A DNA stretch of 64,000 nucleotides from Fusibacter paucivorans. Lineage in GTDB: Bacteria > Bacillota > Clostridia > Peptostreptococcales > Acidaminobacteraceae. A program made the translations under genes and the position numbers. This document shows positions 52,925 to 61,665 of this stretch, piece by piece (position 1 is the stretch's first letter; each line of letters begins with the position of its first letter). Below the pieces are notes generated by a model. The model searched no databases, was not told the origin of the DNA, and saw only the letters and a list, made by a program, of their open reading frames with translations. The stretch spans positions 1 to 64,000 of the forward strand of contig NZ_JAHBCL010000018.1 in assembly GCF_018390735.1 (NCBI RefSeq). Direction: 5' to 3'.

Positions 52925-53533
52925 ATGGATAATTGGTTATTGGGATTCAAATTAAAACAAATGAGAGAAAAGAGCGGTTTAAAGCTTAAGGATGTTTCCG
53001 AAAAGGTTGGGATCTCATCTGCCTTTTTGAGTTTGGTAGAGAATGGCCGATCAGGTATTAGCATTGGTAAGCTACAGAGTATTCTAGATGTGTACGGCAA
53101 AAAACTTTCAGATTTATATGAGGATGCTTCCGAGAGCAATAAGGTATTGCCATTAGAACAGTGTCAAAAGTTGGGCTATGACATCGAAGGCATTTCATCC
53201 TACATTCTTCTAACCGACCCGGGCAAAGCACCTATTTTCCCAGTACACTTCCGATTGGAGCCCGGCGCATCAATTGGTCCTATCACGCATAAGGGCGATG
53301 AAATTTGCTTTATCATCGAAGGCGAATTTGAATTTATTTTTGAAAATCTCGAAACCGGCGTCATTGAAACATATGTTGCGAAAAAATGGGATACCGTGCG
53401 ATATGCGGGTGATCTGCTGCACACAGTGACCAACGTCTCATCAAATCCTTCTGTATTATATTCAGTAATCTATTACACGGATGTGGCAGACAACCCGCAT
53501 CTCGTGCCACAAGAAAATCATTTTCACGTTTAA
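52925..53533 (+). CDS. XRE-family regulator with C-terminal cupin domain
   Basis: 202-aa regulator: an N-terminal XRE helix-turn-helix (about 8-62: LKQMREKSGLKLKDVSEKVGISSAFLSLVENGRSGISI) and a C-terminal cupin sensor (about 105-190: HFRLEPGASIGPITHKGDEICFIIEGEFEF, then DLLHTVTNVS). This architecture is common for regulators of small-molecule catabolism. It is divergent from the SDR2 unit and is the best candidate to bind operators A and B. The cupin ligand, probably the pathway substrate or an intermediate, is unknown. The ribosome site (AGGAAATAG) is weak. Confidence 0.9.
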   Translation: MDNWLLGFKLKQMREKSGLKLKDVSEKVGISSAFLSLVENGRSGISIGKLQSILDVYGKKLSDLYEDASESNKVLPLEQCQKLGYDIEGISSYILLTDPGKAPIFPVHFRLEPGASIGPITHKGDEICFIIEGEFEFIFENLETGVIETYVAKKWDTVRYAGDLLHTVTNVSSNPSVLYSVIYYTDVADNPHLVPQENHFHV

Positions 53534-53580
53534 CCATCTTAATTAAATGCAAAATTTTAAATCTTTTTAATTTTAAACAT

Positions 53581-53618
53581 ATAAAAAGGGATTAGGCAAT
53601 TGCCTAATCCCTTTTTAT
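53581..53618 (-). terminator. Bidirectional terminator, perfect 38-bp palindrome
   Basis: Each half reads ATAAAAAGGGATTAGGCAA; the two halves meet without a mismatch and give T runs on both strands. It ends both the XRE-cupin gene and nifJ, which converge here. Confidence 0.92.
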
Positions 53619-53637
53619 GCTTAATGTTCTGTAATGC

Positions 53638-56600
53638 TTAATATTCCATCTTTGACATTCTTACATAGCCTTCATAGCGATCTTTCGCCTGTGCTTCAGC
53701 AAGGGTAAATAATTCTTCTGCCACTTCAGGGAATTGTGTTTTAAGGCTTGTATATCTTGTTTCACCAAGCAGGAATTCTCTAAAGCTATCAGAAGGTTCT
53801 TTTGAATCTAACACAAATGGGTTTTTACCTTCTGCTTTTAAGCGTGGGTCAAAACGCCATAAATGCCAGTATCCAGATGCAACGGCTTCTTTCATTCTTC
53901 TTTGTGCTGTTCCCATACCACCTTTGATACCGTGGTTGATACATGGTGAGTAGCAAATGATGAGTGATGGTCCATCATAACTTTCAGCCTCTTGTAAAAC
54001 TTTGAGGAAGTGCGCTTGATTAGAACCCATTGAAACTTGTGCTGTGTAGATATAGCCATAAGTGGTTGCGATCATACCAAGGTCTTTTTTCTTCACGCGC
54101 ATCCCCGATGCTGCGAATTTTGCAACCGCAGAAACCGGTGTTGACTTAGAAGCTTGACCACCTGTATTTGAGTAAACTTCTGTATCAAATACGAGGATGT
54201 TGACATTTTCACCACTTGCGAGTACATGGTCAAGACCACCGTAACCAATATCATATGCCCAACCGTCACCACCGACGATCCATAAAGAACGTTTTCCGAG
54301 GTAGTCGGCATTGTCAATTGTATATTTGAGAACGGCTTCAAGTTCTGCATTATCCGATCCCGCTTCTGCAATGGCGAGCACTTTCGCACCAGCTGCTTTA
54401 GAAGCATCCGGATCTTCCATGCCTTCAATCCAAGCTGCAAATGCTGCTTTTACATCGTCTGCAACAGCCATTTCAGCTACTGTTGCAAATTTTTCTTTCA
54501 TTGCGGCGCGAATTGCTTTAACGGCAACCGCCATACCATAGCCATACTCAGCGTTGTCTTCAAACAGTGAGTTCGCCCACGCTGGACCTTTACCTGCTGC
54601 ATTTTTTGTATAAGGTGTTGCTGGTGCAGAACCACCCCAGATCGAAGAACAGCCCGTTGCATTGGCAATCATCATTCTGTCGCCAAAGAGCTGTGTTACT
54701 GCTTTCATGTAAGGTGTTTCACCACAGCCTGCACATGCACCTGAGAATTCGAAGAGCGGCTGTGCAAATTGTGAACCTTTTACAGTTGAAAGCGGCATTT
54801 TATCATCTTTAACCGGTAAATCAATGACATAGTTCCAATTTGGCGATTCTTGTTCGACTTGCGTTTCAATCGGTTTCATGATAAGTGCTTTTTGTTTTGC
54901 TGGACAGACGTCGGCACAGTTGCCGCAGCCAGTACAGTCATAAGGTGAAACTTGGATTTTATATGCCAAGCCTTCAAGCCCTTTGCCAATTGCTTTTTTC
55001 GTTGCAAGACCTGCCGGTGCCGCAGCCACTTCTTCTTCAGTCAGTAAGAAAGGTCTGATGGCAGCATGTGGACACACATACGAACATTGATTACATTGGA
55101 TACAGTTGTCAATTTGCCATTCAGGTACATTTACCGCGATACCGCGTTTTTCATAAGCCGCCGAACCTGCTTCAAATGTACCATCTGCTGTTTCTTTGAA
55201 AATGCTAACAGGCAGATCATCACCTTTTTGAGCCGTAATCGGTCTTAAAATATCTTTGATAAATGAAGGTTCACCTGTCGCTTCTGGTGCAACATCGCTG
55301 TCTTTTGCATCTGCCCAAGCAGCAGGCACATCTACTTTTACGAGACGTTCAATACCGTATTCAACAGCTTTATTGTTTTTCTCAACAATAGATTGGCCTT
55401 TTTTGCCGTATGATTTTTCAATGGCTTCTTTTAAATATGCAATCGCTTTATCAATCTCAATAACGTTTGCGAGTTTAAAGAATGCCGCTTGCATAATCAT
55501 GTTAATGCGATTGCCAAGACCAATTTCTTCCGCTACGCTCGTCGCGTCAATCGTATAGAATTTGATATCATTTTTCGCAATATAACGCTTCATTGATGCC
55601 GGAAGCAATGCTTCGAGTTCTTCTGCATTCCATTTGCAGTTGAGAACAAAGCTGCCGCCTTTTTTAAGACCTTTGAGCAGATCATACTGATAAACATATG
55701 ACTGATTATGGCATGCGACATAGTCCGCTTCAACAATTAAGTAAGTGGAACGAATCGGCTTGTCGCCAAATCTTAAGTGGGATACTGTAATACCGCCTGA
55801 TTTTTTAGAGTCATATGCAAAATAACCTTGTGCATATTTATCTGTTTTATCACCGATAATTTTGATGGCGCTTTTGTTGGCACCAACTGTACCGTCGGAG
55901 CCAAGACCCCAGAATTTGCATCGAATAGTTCCCGGCGTTTCGATGACGACACTGTCATTTTCAGTTAACGAAAGATTCGTAACATCATCATTGATACCAA
56001 TGGTAAAACCATTTGCCGGTACATCTGCTTTTAAGTTGTCATAAACAGCTTTAATTTGCGTAGGCGTTGTATCTTTAGAACCTAAACCATAACGGCCGCC
56101 CACGACAATCGGTGCATCAGCTTTGCCAAAGAACATTGCGCGAACATCTTTGTAAAGTGGTTCACCGTCTGAACCAGGCTCTTTTGTACGATCGAGTACC
56201 GCGATTTTCTTAACCGTTGAAGGCAGGACATCAAAGAAGTATTTGTCTGTCCATGGTCGATACAGTCTGACTTTAATCATGCCGTATTTTTCGCCTTTGG
56301 CATTCAGGTAATCGATGGTTTCTTCAATGGCTTCAACAACAGACCCCATTGCAACGATGATGTTCTCTGCATCAGGTGCACCATAGTAGTTAAAAGGTTT
56401 GTAATCTCTGCCAGTAATTTTATTGATTTCATTCATGTAATCGACAACGACTTCTGGGATCGCATCGTAATAGCTGTTAGATGCTTCTCTCGCTTGGAAG
56501 AAAATATCAGGATTCTGAGCCGTACCTCTGGTAACAGGGTGCTCTGGGCTGAGTGCTTTCTTTCTAAAAGCGACGATGGCATCATGATCAACCAGACGAT

Positions 56601-57177
56601 CAAAATCATCGTAGTCAATGGTTTCAATTTTTTGGATTTCATGAGACGTTCTAAAACCGTCGAAGAAGTGTAAGAATGGTACGCTTGTTTTAATTGCCGC
56701 TAAGTGCGCGACACCGCCAAGGTCCATAACTTCTTGTACAGAACCCGATGCAAGCATTGCAAAACCTGTTTGGCGTGTCGCCATAACGTCAGAATGATCC
56801 CCAAAGATAGAAAGTGCATGTGAAGCAACCGCTCTAGCGCTGACGTGGAACACACCCGGCAATAGCTCACCGGCAATCTTGTACATGTTTGGTATCATGA
56901 GTAATAACCCTTGAGACGCTGTAAAAGTTGTCGTCAATGCACCTGCTTGAAGCGACCCATGAACAGCCCCTGCTGCACCAGCTTCAGATTGCATTTCAGA
57001 TACGATTACGGGACGACCAAAGATGTTCTTTTTGCCATGTGCTGCCCAATCATCTACAGACTCTGCCATGTTTGAAGATGGGGTAATTGGGTAGATTGCA
57101 GCAACATCCGTGAATGCATAGGCAACGTATGCAGCAGCGGTGTTACCATCCATGGTTTTCATTACTTTTTTACCCAT
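53638..57177 (-). CDS. nifJ: Pyruvate:ferredoxin (flavodoxin) oxidoreductase
   Basis: 1179-aa single-chain PFOR, converting pyruvate and CoA to acetyl-CoA, CO2 and reduced ferredoxin. Domain order is standard: domain I start MDGNTAAAYVAYAFTDVAAIYPITPSS, the CoA/gamma region, a ferredoxin domain with two [4Fe-4S] motifs (CIQCNQCSYVCPH and CTGCGNCADVCPAK), and the thiamine diphosphate domain with the proximal-cluster Cys residues (SGACAGCGETPY) and GDGWAYDIGYGGLDH. The start at 57177 (MGKKVMKT) has GGAGG 10 nt upstream. It is the central catabolic enzyme of anaerobes and is preceded by a leader of about 300 nt. Confidence 0.97.
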   Translation of the reverse strand: MGKKVMKTMDGNTAAAYVAYAFTDVAAIYPITPSSNMAESVDDWAAHGKKNIFGRPVIVSEMQSEAGAAGAVHGSLQAGALTTTFTASQGLLLMIPNMYKIAGELLPGVFHVSARAVASHALSIFGDHSDVMATRQTGFAMLASGSVQEVMDLGGVAHLAAIKTSVPFLHFFDGFRTSHEIQKIETIDYDDFDRLVDHDAIVAFRKKALSPEHPVTRGTAQNPDIFFQAREASNSYYDAIPEVVVDYMNEINKITGRDYKPFNYYGAPDAENIIVAMGSVVEAIEETIDYLNAKGEKYGMIKVRLYRPWTDKYFFDVLPSTVKKIAVLDRTKEPGSDGEPLYKDVRAMFFGKADAPIVVGGRYGLGSKDTTPTQIKAVYDNLKADVPANGFTIGINDDVTNLSLTENDSVVIETPGTIRCKFWGLGSDGTVGANKSAIKIIGDKTDKYAQGYFAYDSKKSGGITVSHLRFGDKPIRSTYLIVEADYVACHNQSYVYQYDLLKGLKKGGSFVLNCKWNAEELEALLPASMKRYIAKNDIKFYTIDATSVAEEIGLGNRINMIMQAAFFKLANVIEIDKAIAYLKEAIEKSYGKKGQSIVEKNNKAVEYGIERLVKVDVPAAWADAKDSDVAPEATGEPSFIKDILRPITAQKGDDLPVSIFKETADGTFEAGSAAYEKRGIAVNVPEWQIDNCIQCNQCSYVCPHAAIRPFLLTEEEVAAAPAGLATKKAIGKGLEGLAYKIQVSPYDCTGCGNCADVCPAKQKALIMKPIETQVEQESPNWNYVIDLPVKDDKMPLSTVKGSQFAQPLFEFSGACAGCGETPYMKAVTQLFGDRMMIANATGCSSIWGGSAPATPYTKNAAGKGPAWANSLFEDNAEYGYGMAVAVKAIRAAMKEKFATVAEMAVADDVKAAFAAWIEGMEDPDASKAAGAKVLAIAEAGSDNAELEAVLKYTIDNADYLGKRSLWIVGGDGWAYDIGYGGLDHVLASGENVNILVFDTEVYSNTGGQASKSTPVSAVAKFAASGMRVKKKDLGMIATTYGYIYTAQVSMGSNQAHFLKVLQEAESYDGPSLIICYSPCINHGIKGGMGTAQRRMKEAVASGYWHLWRFDPRLKAEGKNPFVLDSKEPSDSFREFLLGETRYTSLKTQFPEVAEELFTLAEAQAKDRYEGYVRMSKMEY

Positions 57178-57482
57178 TTTTAAATAGCCTCCTTTAATCA
57201 ATATAGATCTCAAACAGTACTGTATTATCATACAATCCTGTCACTTGACGAACGAAGTCGACGCGTTGGTCTAATTCACTCGCTACATGATAAGCACTTG
57301 CATCAAATACTAGGTTAATAGCGCTTAAATGCGTAAATATAATTAATTGCTTAACTATTAGTTTATCAAAATATTACAAAAATTAAAACAAATAATACAC
57401 GCCCTGCCACAAATTTATTCATGTTTCACGCTTGCTATACGACCTTGAGTATATTCAACCTAACATTCTCCGCGTTATTTTT

Positions 57483-57511
57483 ATTATAACACCGTTGTAT
57501 TTTGTATACAA
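57483..57511 (-). promoter_or_regulatory. Candidate nifJ promoter
   Basis: Minus-strand TTGTAT (57511-57506) and perfect TATAAT (57488-57483) with a 17-bp spacer and a TG extension. It implies a 5' leader of about 300 nt. Confidence 0.6.
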
Positions 57512-57703
57512 TTATTTTTTTCAAGTCTTTTTGACTGTTTTAATCTTTAATTAAAGTGATCTTAACAACGACTTTAGAAATCCCTTACTTCTATGGCTCC
57601 GATATCTATCGCTTCCTGTCTCGTTAATCCGATTTTACCTTTCAGACGATAGAAACTTTGTATACAATTTGTTTGCAGCTTGTTAAAAAATAAATAATTT
57701 ATG

Positions 57704-57712
57704 TGTTATAAT
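57704..57712 (+). promoter_or_regulatory. Extended -10 promoter of flavodiiron gene
   Basis: TGT-TATAAT on the plus strand, 69 bp before the start codon; no -35 of note. Confidence 0.5.
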
Positions 57713-57781
57713 GATGCTTGAAGGGTAATTTTAATCTATAATAATGAACGAAAACAACAACCAATTGAATGAGGTGAAAAG

Positions 57782-58990
57782 ATGAATTGCAGATTATCGA
57801 TTAAAGACAAGATTCACTGGATCGGTGTCAACGATCGCGAAACGACGTTATTTGAAAATTACTGGCCGCTTGAGAAAGGCGTAGCATATAATTCTTATCT
57901 CATCAACGACGAAAAAGTTGCCATCATCGACACAGTTAAATTCAATAAGACGACAGAGTATCTTGAGAAAATTAAGGAAATCATCGGTGACAAACCCGTT
58001 GATTATCTAGTTGTCAATCATATGGAACCCGATCATTCCGGTTCGATGCTCGCGCTTCTCGGCACTTATCCAGACATGAAAATTGTCGGCAATAAAAAAA
58101 CGTTTCCTTTTATAGAAGGTTTTTACGGCATCACAAGAAATTATATGGAAGTCGTCGAAGGCGACATCATTGACCTCGGTTTTCACAAGTTGACATTTTA
58201 CATGACACCGATGGTTCACTGGCCGGAAACGATGATGACTTACGAAACAACTTCTAAAGTGCTCTTCTCTATGGATGCCTTTGGCGGCTTTGGCGCGCTG
58301 GACGGCGGCATTTTTGATGATGAAATCAATTATGAGTTTTATGAAGATGAAACGCGCAGATATTATTCAAATATCGTGGCAAAATACAGCGCCATGGTTC
58401 AGCGAAGCCTCAAAAAACTGGCAGGTCTTGATATTCAAATTGTCGCACCAACACATGGTCCGATTTGGCGATCAAATCCTGGCGAAATTATAGGCCTTTA
58501 CGATAAATGGAGCCGTTATGAAGCAGAAAAAGGCGTCGTTATCGTCTATGGTTCTATGTATGGTAATACCGCAAAAATGGCTGATTTTCTTGCGAGAATT
58601 ATCGCTGAAAACGGCATTAAGGATGTAAAGGTCTTTGACGCTTCTAAAACCCATCCGTCTTATATTCTAAGTGAAATTTGGAAGTATAAAGCCGCTGTCA
58701 TCGGGTCATGTGCTTATAATACGAAAGTATTCAGCTCTGTTGAAACGGTTCTCGCTAAACTTTCAAATTCAAGTCTGAAAGACCGCTATGTCTCGGTGTT
58801 TGGCAATAAATCTTGGTCGGGCGGCGGCGTTTCGGGCATCAATGCATTTGTTGATGAAATCGGTTGGGAGCGCATTGGCGAATCCATCGAAGCAACCTAT
58901 TCGCCAAAAGATGCAGAATTCAAAGCCCTTACAGAACTCGGAGAGGCTATTGCCGCAAAACTGCACGAAACCTACCCTGAGGAAAACTAG
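57782..58990 (+). CDS. Flavodiiron protein (FprA-type O2/NO reductase)
   Basis: 402-aa flavodiiron protein, which reduces O2 to water (or NO to N2O) and protects anaerobes. The N-terminal metallo-beta-lactamase-like diiron domain has HMEPDHSGS with ligands His80, Glu82, Asp84 and His85, and later VHWPETMMTY and APTHGPIWRS with further ligands. The C-terminal flavodoxin domain starts near 255 with VVIVYGSMYGNTAKMAD. No fused rubredoxin is present. GAGGTG lies 5 nt before the ATG. Divergent pairing with oxygen-sensitive PFOR is functionally sensible. Confidence 0.95.
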   Translation: MNCRLSIKDKIHWIGVNDRETTLFENYWPLEKGVAYNSYLINDEKVAIIDTVKFNKTTEYLEKIKEIIGDKPVDYLVVNHMEPDHSGSMLALLGTYPDMKIVGNKKTFPFIEGFYGITRNYMEVVEGDIIDLGFHKLTFYMTPMVHWPETMMTYETTSKVLFSMDAFGGFGALDGGIFDDEINYEFYEDETRRYYSNIVAKYSAMVQRSLKKLAGLDIQIVAPTHGPIWRSNPGEIIGLYDKWSRYEAEKGVVIVYGSMYGNTAKMADFLARIIAENGIKDVKVFDASKTHPSYILSEIWKYKAAVIGSCAYNTKVFSSVETVLAKLSNSSLKDRYVSVFGNKSWSGGGVSGINAFVDEIGWERIGESIEATYSPKDAEFKALTELGEAIAAKLHETYPEEN

Positions 58991-59064
58991 TTTATCAAAT
59001 AACATGCCTAGGCGACTTTCAGGCTTAAACGATGCGTTAATCAGTTTACTGACAATTGCAAAAG

Positions 59065-59099
59065 AACCCGGTACCGCAAAATTGCAGTATCGGGTTTTT
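59065..59099 (+). terminator. Terminator after flavodiiron gene
   Basis: Stem AACCCG(G)TAC/GTA(T)CGGGTT followed by TTTTT on the plus strand. Confidence 0.8.
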
Positions 59100-59105
59100 A
59101 ATGTG

Positions 59106-59146
59106 AAAAACTCATGCATCTAATGGGCGCAGCATGCATGAGTTTT
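59106..59146 (-). terminator. Terminator after the CoA-transferase gene
   Basis: Stem AAAACTCATGCA/TGCATGAGTTTT with a 16-nt loop, followed by T residues on the minus strand. Confidence 0.82.
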
Positions 59147-59212
59147 CCAAAAAAAGGTTAAGGGAATCTATTTTATTCATATTAGGAGATAGCGTTAATC
59201 ATTTATTTCAAC

Positions 59213-60517
59213 TTACCAGAGCATGAGTGCCTCTGCTTCTTTTGCAAGCTCTTCACGAAAATTCGGGTGCGCAATGGCAATTAATCGTTTAACACGCTCG
59301 CGTACAGAGGTTCCTCGCAGCGCTGCAACACCGTATTCCGTCACGACAAAGTCAACATCGTTACGGGAGAGCGACACAATTGCACCCGGTGCCAGCGTCG
59401 GCACGATCTTTGATTTTTCAATGAATTCACCTGTCTTAGGATCTTTCACTTTTGCGGTTGCATAAAGAGCAATAAAAGACATGCCGCCTTCTGCATTTTG
59501 AGCGCCAATAGCAGTATCAGCCTGACCACCCGTTCCGCTGATTTGTTTTGATCCAATGCTTTCTGAACAGCATTGACCTGTTAAATCCACTTCGACAGAT
59601 GTATTAATCGAAATCATCTTATCATTCTGACCAATAACGTATGGATCGTTGACATAAGCACCTCGCATAATGGCTACCGCGGGGTTGTCATCAATAAAAT
59701 CGTAAAGCTTCTTGCTGCCAAGTGCAAAAGCAGCCACCATTTTCCCAGGCAAAAGCGACTTTTGAGCATTGGTGACAGCACCTGCATTATAGAGATCGAC
59801 CATACCATCCGTGAACATTTCGGTATGAATGCCAAGATCTTTTTTAGACATTAGTGCCTGTGCAACAGCATTTGGAATACCGCCAATTCCCAATTGAAGC
59901 GTTGAACCGTCTTCAATATATGCCGCAATGTGCTCGCCGATTTTTTTATCCTTTTCATTTGGCGCCGCAGCCGGAAGCTCCGGCATTGCATAATCCGTTT
60001 CGATGAAATAATCGACTTCTGATGCGTGCAGCAGTGTATCACCGAAAGTTCTCGGTACATTTGGATTGATTTCTAAAATGACGATATCTGCCATTTCGAT
60101 CATCTCACGTTCGTAAACAGCACTGAGCCCAAGTGAGATGTATCCGTGCTTATCAATTGGCGAGCAGTTGCCCACATAGACATTGGGCTTGTGGTAGTCA
60201 ATGCGTTTTTTAGCTGCAAAGTGCAAATGATTCGGAATAAACGTAACGGTTTTGTCGCGATGACGCTTGCGCATTGGCCCACTGTAGAACCAGCCTTCCA
60301 TTAGAAAACTTTCACGGTACTGTGGATCATCGTAATAAGGGTAAACACCCATTGGCAAGCAAGTCATAACGCGAACATCCTTAACATTTGTATGAATGCT
60401 GTGGAGCGATTCCATCAAAAGCTTAGGCTCTGCGCCTGCAAGCCCCGAAACGACGTGGTCACCGGATTTAATCATGCCAAGTGCTTCTTCAACCGTTATA
60501 AACTTGCTTTTAGCCAT
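59213..60517 (-). CDS. Acetyl-CoA hydrolase/transferase family CoA-transferase (4-hydroxybutyrate/butyrate type)
   Basis: 434-aa CoA-transferase of the Cat2/AbfT/butyryl-CoA:acetate transferase group. Blocks are KSGDHVVSGLAGAEPKLLM, VGNCSPIDKHGYISLG, ILEINPNVPRTFGD, LQLGIGGIPNAVAQAL, HTEMFTDGMVDL (with the likely catalytic Glu), CCSESIGSKQISGTGGQADTAIGA, and TEYGVAALRGTSVRERVKRLIAIAHP at the end. Length is typical. Its start overlaps the end of the FabH-like gene by 8 bp, so the two are coupled and probably share an acyl-CoA intermediate. The acyl specificity cannot be read. Confidence 0.9.
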   Translation of the reverse strand: MAKSKFITVEEALGMIKSGDHVVSGLAGAEPKLLMESLHSIHTNVKDVRVMTCLPMGVYPYYDDPQYRESFLMEGWFYSGPMRKRHRDKTVTFIPNHLHFAAKKRIDYHKPNVYVGNCSPIDKHGYISLGLSAVYEREMIEMADIVILEINPNVPRTFGDTLLHASEVDYFIETDYAMPELPAAAPNEKDKKIGEHIAAYIEDGSTLQLGIGGIPNAVAQALMSKKDLGIHTEMFTDGMVDLYNAGAVTNAQKSLLPGKMVAAFALGSKKLYDFIDDNPAVAIMRGAYVNDPYVIGQNDKMISINTSVEVDLTGQCCSESIGSKQISGTGGQADTAIGAQNAEGGMSFIALYATAKVKDPKTGEFIEKSKIVPTLAPGAIVSLSRNDVDFVVTEYGVAALRGTSVRERVKRLIAIAHPNFREELAKEAEALMLW

Positions 60518-61550
60518 TTACACTGCCTCCTTCGCCCCAAACGACTACATTTGCCGCCCATGCATACCCAATGCCGGCTGCAATCATTGCAATAACGGAG
60601 CCATCTTTGATCTTGCCTGCCTCAAGTGCTAAATGCAAGGACAAAATTTGATCAACTTGTCCAATATGACCGTAATGACTGAGATAGATCGACTGATCTT
60701 CTTCCAGCCCTAAGAGCTCAAGCATCTTTTTATGCATTGAATATTTAAAATGCAAAACAGCCAAATAGTCCAGCTCTGATTTTGCGATATTTGATTTTTC
60801 GAATGCTTTGTCAATACATTTCATCCAGTTGGGCATCGATACTTCATTCAGTCTTGCTTTCATGTGATCAGCTGCCATTAGCCTCAGTGACTTTTGTGCC
60901 TCTAAATAGTTCTCTGCTGTAATCGGATTGGCAATCCCGCCTATTTCGACACCTGCATCTCTTGCCATTGAACCGTCTGACATAATATGTGATCCCAGTA
61001 ATAGGTTTTTATCATAATTCGCTTTAAGTATAATTGCTGCAGCGCCTGCACCGAGATTGTACATCATACTCATGTCCTTATCTCGATAATCCACGAAATC
61101 ACCGTTTCGATAACCGCCACAAACCATAATCGTGTCAATACTTTCATCTGCCATCAGCATGTCTTTTGCCATTTTCATCGCTGTAACGGTTGTACAGCAT
61201 CTGTTTTGTACATCAATCCCCCACGCATTTTTTGCGCCGATTGCTTCCTGAATATAAATCGCTGACGTTGTCAGTGGATACTCTTTCCACTCTTCACCCA
61301 TGCATAGGATGACGTCGATATTAAGTGGATCAACGCCCGTACGCGTTAAACAATCCATCGCTGCCTTAACGCCCATATCCTGCGTACCGTCTTCCGGACC
61401 GGGAACTGGCTTTTTCGTAAACCCGAGCTTATTGATAATTGCGTCTTCCGACCAAGTGCCTTCTGTCGCTTCTGATATTTCTTTCGCCGTCATATAGGTC
61501 TCAGGAATATAGATGCCTGTGCCAACGATGCCAACATTTCGCCTCGCCAT
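60510..61550 (-). CDS. FabH-like 3-oxoacyl-synthase III family protein with atypical catalytic site
   Basis: 346-aa thiolase-fold protein related to ketoacyl-ACP synthase III. It starts VGIVGTGIYIPETYMTAKEI and ends with AGIGYAWAANVVVWG. Cys118 in DVQNRCCTTVTAM aligns with the FabH nucleophile and His267 in LAVLHFKYS with the catalytic His, but the usual Asn of GN is replaced: YGHIGQVD has His295. A Cys-His-His set resembles elongating synthases, inside a FabH frame. GGAGG is 5 nt before the ATG. It lies behind a sigma-54 promoter and is coupled to a CoA-transferase, so CoA-linked catabolism or synthesis is more likely than fatty acid initiation. Confidence 0.85.
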   Translation of the reverse strand: MARRNVGIVGTGIYIPETYMTAKEISEATEGTWSEDAIINKLGFTKKPVPGPEDGTQDMGVKAAMDCLTRTGVDPLNIDVILCMGEEWKEYPLTTSAIYIQEAIGAKNAWGIDVQNRCCTTVTAMKMAKDMLMADESIDTIMVCGGYRNGDFVDYRDKDMSMMYNLGAGAAAIILKANYDKNLLLGSHIMSDGSMARDAGVEIGGIANPITAENYLEAQKSLRLMAADHMKARLNEVSMPNWMKCIDKAFEKSNIAKSELDYLAVLHFKYSMHKKMLELLGLEEDQSIYLSHYGHIGQVDQILSLHLALEAGKIKDGSVIAMIAAGIGYAWAANVVVWGEGGSVNG

Positions 61551-61588
61551 ATTAACCTCCTCAAACTTTTGTTGTTGTCATTAATATT

Positions 61589-61605
61589 TGCAAGAGCCAT
61601 GCCAA
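61589..61605 (-). promoter_or_regulatory. Sigma-54 (-24/-12) promoter of FabH-like/CoA-transferase operon
   Basis: Minus-strand TTGGCATGGCTCTTGCA matches the TTGGCA-N6-TTGCA consensus with the invariant GG and GC exactly 10 bp apart. It lies 39 nt before the start codon, and the gene just upstream encodes a sigma-54 activator. Confidence 0.85.
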
Positions 61606-61665
61606 CTTTTTTTCGACACCAGTTTCAATAGAACAGACAAAAAACAGCCATTTTTGTCTCCAAAT

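Larger units (their letters stand above)
57232..57781. other. Long AT-rich divergent region between nifJ and the flavodiiron gene
   Basis: About 550 bp hold the nifJ promoter (57483-57511), the flavodiiron promoter (57704-57712) and the nifJ leader. Within the leader a minus-strand frame of about 57 codons stays open up to a TAA at 57194, overlapping the nifJ ribosome site region, but it has no ATG, GTG or TTG. No known riboswitch or T-box consensus is recognised. Confidence 0.45.

Noticed and set aside
57178-57475. T-box or known riboswitch in the nifJ leader
   Set aside because: No T-box AGGGUGG-type block, terminator hairpin or known riboswitch core was found.
57660-57700. Rex-like operator (TTGTTAA half site) before the flavodiiron gene
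   Set aside because: Only one half site matches; the second half is A/T-rich without TTAACAA, too weak to call.
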